DNA from: Symbiodinium natans
Taxonomy: Eukaryota; Sar; Dinophyceae; Suessiales; Symbiodiniaceae
Length of the DNA: 29,898 nucleotides
Reading direction: 5' to 3'
Assembly: GCA_905221605.1 (NCBI GenBank)
Contig: CAJNDS010001182.1
Location: forward strand, 1-29,898
Shown here: positions 27,500 through 29,898 of the stretch, piece after piece
How positions within the stretch are numbered: the stretch's first letter is position 1
Layout of the letters: each line of letters opens with the position of its first letter
Position numbers and translations under genes: made by a program
Notes under the pieces: generated by a model
Databases searched by the model: none
What the model was told of the DNA's origin: nothing
The model's input: the letters and a program-made list of their open reading frames with translations, nothing else

Positions 27500-28133
27500 C
27501 AAGGCTAGAATAAATAGAAATTGTAAGTGTTTCATTACGAGCAGCTCGTGCAATAATCCTTCATCCTTCACAGTGCAAAAATATTCCCCTCTCAGCCCAC
27601 TTGCCCCTCCAGCCCCTCCAGCCCCTCCAGCCCCCTCCAGCCCCCTCAGCCCCCAGCCCCTCCAGCCCCTCCAGCCCCTCCAGCCCCTCCAAGCCCCTCC
27701 AGCCCCTCCAGCCCCTCCAGCCCCTCCAGCCCCTCCAGCCCCTCCAGCCCCTCCCAGCCCCTCCAGCCACTCCGGCCCCTCCGGCCCTTCCAGCCCCTCC
27801 AGCCCCTCCAGCCCCTCCAGCCCCTCCACCTCCACCTCCAGCCCTCCAGCCCCTCCAGCCCTCCACAGCCTCCAGCCCCCCTCCAGCCCCTCCAGCCCCT
27901 CCAGCCCCTCCAGCCCCTCCAGCCCCTCCAGCGGCTCCAGCCCCTCCAGCCCCTCCAGCCCCTCCAGCCAATCCAGCCAATCCAGCTCCAGCCCCTCCAG
28001 CCCCTACAGCCCCGCCAGCCCCTCCAGCCCCTCCCCCAGCCCCAGCCCCACAACCCCAAGGACAAAAGCAAAAAACAAAACCCGGCAAAACCCCCCAAAA
28101 CCCCCCAAAACCCCCCAAAACCCCCCAAAACCA
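27500..28133. repeat. Composite subtelomeric unit 8 (634 bp), linker missing
   Basis: Standard parts with extra minisatellite copies near 27660-27750, including CCTCCAAGCCCC. The CCCCCCAAAA tract runs straight into telomeric repeats (CCAAAACCACCCTAAACCC); the GGACACAAACCCTATAC linker is absent. This joint could be a healed break or an internal deletion. Confidence 0.9.
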
Positions 28134-28186
28134 CCCTAAACCCTAAACCCTAAACCCTAAACCCTAAACCCTAAACCCTAAACCCT
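28134..28186. repeat. Interstitial telomeric array, block 9
   Basis: Between seven and eight copies of CCCTAAA, fused directly to the preceding CCCCCCAAAA tract. Confidence 0.95.
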
Positions 28187-28808
28187 CAAGGCCAGAATAA
28201 ATAGAAATTGTAAGTGTTTCATTACGAGCAGCTCGTGCAATAATCCTTCATCCTTCACAGTGCAAAAATATTCCCCTCTCAGCCCACTTGCCCCTCCAGC
28301 CCCTCCAGCCCCTCCAGCCCCCTCCAGCCCCCTCAACCCCCAGCCCCTCCAGCCCCCAGCCCCTCCAGCCCCTCCAGCCCCTCCAGCCCCTCCAGCCCCT
28401 CCCAGCCCCTCCAGCCACTCCGGCCCCTCCGGCCCTTCCAGCCCCTCCAGCCCCTCCAGCCCCTCCAGCCCCTCCACCTCCACCTCCAGCCCTCCAGCCC
28501 CTCCAGCCCTCCACAGCCTCCAGCCCCCCTCCAGCCCCTCCAGCCCCTCCAGCCCCTCCAGCCCCTCCAGCCCCTCCAGCGGCTCCAGCCCCTCCAGCCC
28601 CTCCAGCCCCTCCAGCCAATCCAGCCAATCCAGCTCCAGCCCCTCCAGCCCCTACAGCCCCGCCAGCCCCTCCAGCCCCTCCCCCAGCCCCAGCCCCACA
28701 ACCCCAAGGACAAAAGCAAAAAACAAAACCCGGCAAAACCCCCCAAAACCCCCCAAAACCCCCCAAAACCCCCCAAAACCCCGGACACAAACCCTATACA
28801 ATTTCTAT
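28187..28808. repeat. Composite subtelomeric unit 9 (622 bp)
   Basis: Standard short subtype, same length as unit 5. Confidence 0.9.
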
Positions 28809-29003
28809 AAACCCTAAACCCTAAACCCTAAACCTTAAACCCTAAACCCTAAACCCTAAACCCTACACCCAAACCCTAAACCCTAAACCCTAAACCCTAA
28901 ACCCTAAACCCTAAACCCTAAACCCTAAACCCTAAACCCTAAACCCTAAACCCTAAACCCTAAACCCTAAACCCTAAACCCTAAACCCTAAACCCTAAAC
29001 CCT
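28809..29003. repeat. Interstitial telomeric array, block 10
   Basis: About 28 copies of AAACCCT with variants AAACCTTAAACC near 28832 and CCCTACACCCAAACCC near 28862. Confidence 0.95.
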
Positions 29004-29860
29004 CAAGGCCAGAATAAATATAAATTGTAAGTGTTTCATTACGAGCAGCTCGTGCAATAATCCTTCATCCTTCACAGTGCAAAAATATTCCCCTCTCAGC
29101 CCACTTGCCCCTCCAGCCCCTCCAGCCCCTCCAGCCCCCTCCAGCCCCCTCAACCCCCAGCCCCTCCAGCCCCCAGCCCCTCCAGCCCCTCCAGCCCCTC
29201 CAGCCCCTCCAGCCCCTCCAGCCCCTCCAGCCCCTCCAGCCCCTCCAGCCCCTCCAGCCCCTCCAGCCCCTCCAGCCCCTCCAGCCCCTCCAGTCCCTCC
29301 AGCCCCTTTAGTCCCTCTTGGCCCCTCCAGCCCCTCCGGCCCCTCCGGCCCTTCCAGCCCCTCCAGCCCCTCCAGCCCCTCCAGCCCCTCCAGCCCCTCC
29401 AGCCCCTCCAGCCCCTCCAGCCCCTCCAGCCCCTCCAGCCCCTCCAGCCCCTCCCAGCCCCTCCAGCCCCTCCGGCCCCTCCGGCCCTTCCAGCCCCTCC
29501 AGCCCCTCCAGCCCCTCCAGCCCCTCCACCTCCACCTCCAGCCCTCCAGCCCCTCCAGCCCTCCACAGCCTCCAGCCCCCCTCCAGCCCCTCCAGCCCCT
29601 CCAGCCCCTCCAGCCCCTCCAGCCCCTCCAGCGGCTCCAGCCCCTCCAGCCCCTCCAGCCCCTCCAGCCAATCCAGCCAATCCAGCTCCAGCCCCTCCAG
29701 CCCCTACAGCCCCGCCAGCCCCTCCAGCCCCTCCCCCAGCCCCAGCCCCACAACCCCAAGGACAAAAGCAAAAAACAAAACCCGGCAAAACCCCCCAAAA
29801 CCCCCCAAAACCCCCCAAAACCCCCCAAAACCCCGGACACAAACCCTATACAATTTCTAT
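29004..29860. repeat. Composite subtelomeric unit 10 (857 bp)
   Basis: Long subtype sharing the CCCTTTAGTCCCTCTTGG marker with unit 2, but with a different run of minisatellite copies after it (CCTCCGGCCCTTCCAGCC occurs twice). The leader reads AATAAATATAAATTG in place of AATAAATAGAAATTG. Confidence 0.9.
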
Positions 29861-29898
29861 AAACCCTAAACCCTAAACCCTAAACCCTAAACCCTAAA
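29861..29898. repeat. Interstitial telomeric array, block 11 (cut by window edge)
   Basis: Five and a half copies of AAACCCT running off the right edge. Because the + strand is C-rich here, this is not the orientation of a right-hand chromosome end. Confidence 0.95.

Noticed and set aside
29861-29898. A true chromosome end at the right edge
   Set aside because: The + strand reads CCCTAAA, which is the orientation of a left-hand end, and similar blocks are internal at eleven other places. The right edge is simply the window cut.

Overview
The window looks like subtelomeric or repeat-rich DNA from a eukaryote with plant/alveolate-type telomere repeats (CCCTAAA on the + strand, TTTAGGG on the other). 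A dinoflagellate is my best guess. The reasons are the telomere type, the GC-rich intron-free coding style, alanine/arginine/glutamate-rich protein repeats, and a degenerate match to the dinoflagellate spliced leader at 6503-6522. Green plants, green algae and chromerids are not excluded. No rRNA or tRNA gene, CRISPR array or bacterial-type operon was seen.

Layout: (1) 1-6340 is almost wholly tandem repeats of three families: A (65-66 bp unit), B (62 bp) and C (56/61 bp). The three appear to be diverged forms of one ancestral unit. A broken Helitron Rep fragment (1375-2010) sits inside the family A array. (2) 6344-8192 is mostly non-repetitive, with a possible small gene at 7360-7977. (3) 8193-14425 is a large autonomous Helitron-type transposon coding unit on the + strand, in two overlapping frames. 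The first frame carries two zinc ribbons, seven 32-residue charged repeats, a DUF6570-like segment and an HUH/Y2 Rep nuclease. The second carries a PIF1-type helicase, a zinc knuckle, a Lys/Ala-rich linker and a C-terminal Josephin-type cysteine protease (deubiquitinase fold). A -1 frameshift near 11822 separates the halves. (4) 14426-15869 is an AT-rich non-coding tail with a degenerate repeat family (D), then a C-rich block. (5) 15870-17050 holds interstitial telomeric repeats and one composite minisatellite unit. (6) 17101-21053 is a second family A array with a second copy of the Rep fragment. (7) 21054-22910 is a near-identical copy of the Helitron 3' end and its tail. (8) 22911-29898 is an array of nine composite units (leader with palindrome, 9-bp CAGCCCCTC minisatellite, CCCCCCAAAA tract) alternating with telomeric blocks.

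Regions 6-8 are a second copy of regions 1-5. The offset is 18,613-18,615 bp on the left of a junction at 21054 and 7,041 bp on the right, so copy 2 lacks exactly 11,574 bp present in copy 1. The deletion runs from a satellite unit at 2439 into the Josephin coding region at 14013, across a CCTTGGG microhomology. Copy 2 therefore lost the working transposon and kept only its two non-functional pieces.

The Rep nuclease and helicase halves would together drive rolling-circle transposition. The Josephin domain is the unexpected part: the Helitron accessory protease I know of is OTU-type (with Ulp-type proteases in other elements). All family names come from reading motifs by eye; no searches were run.
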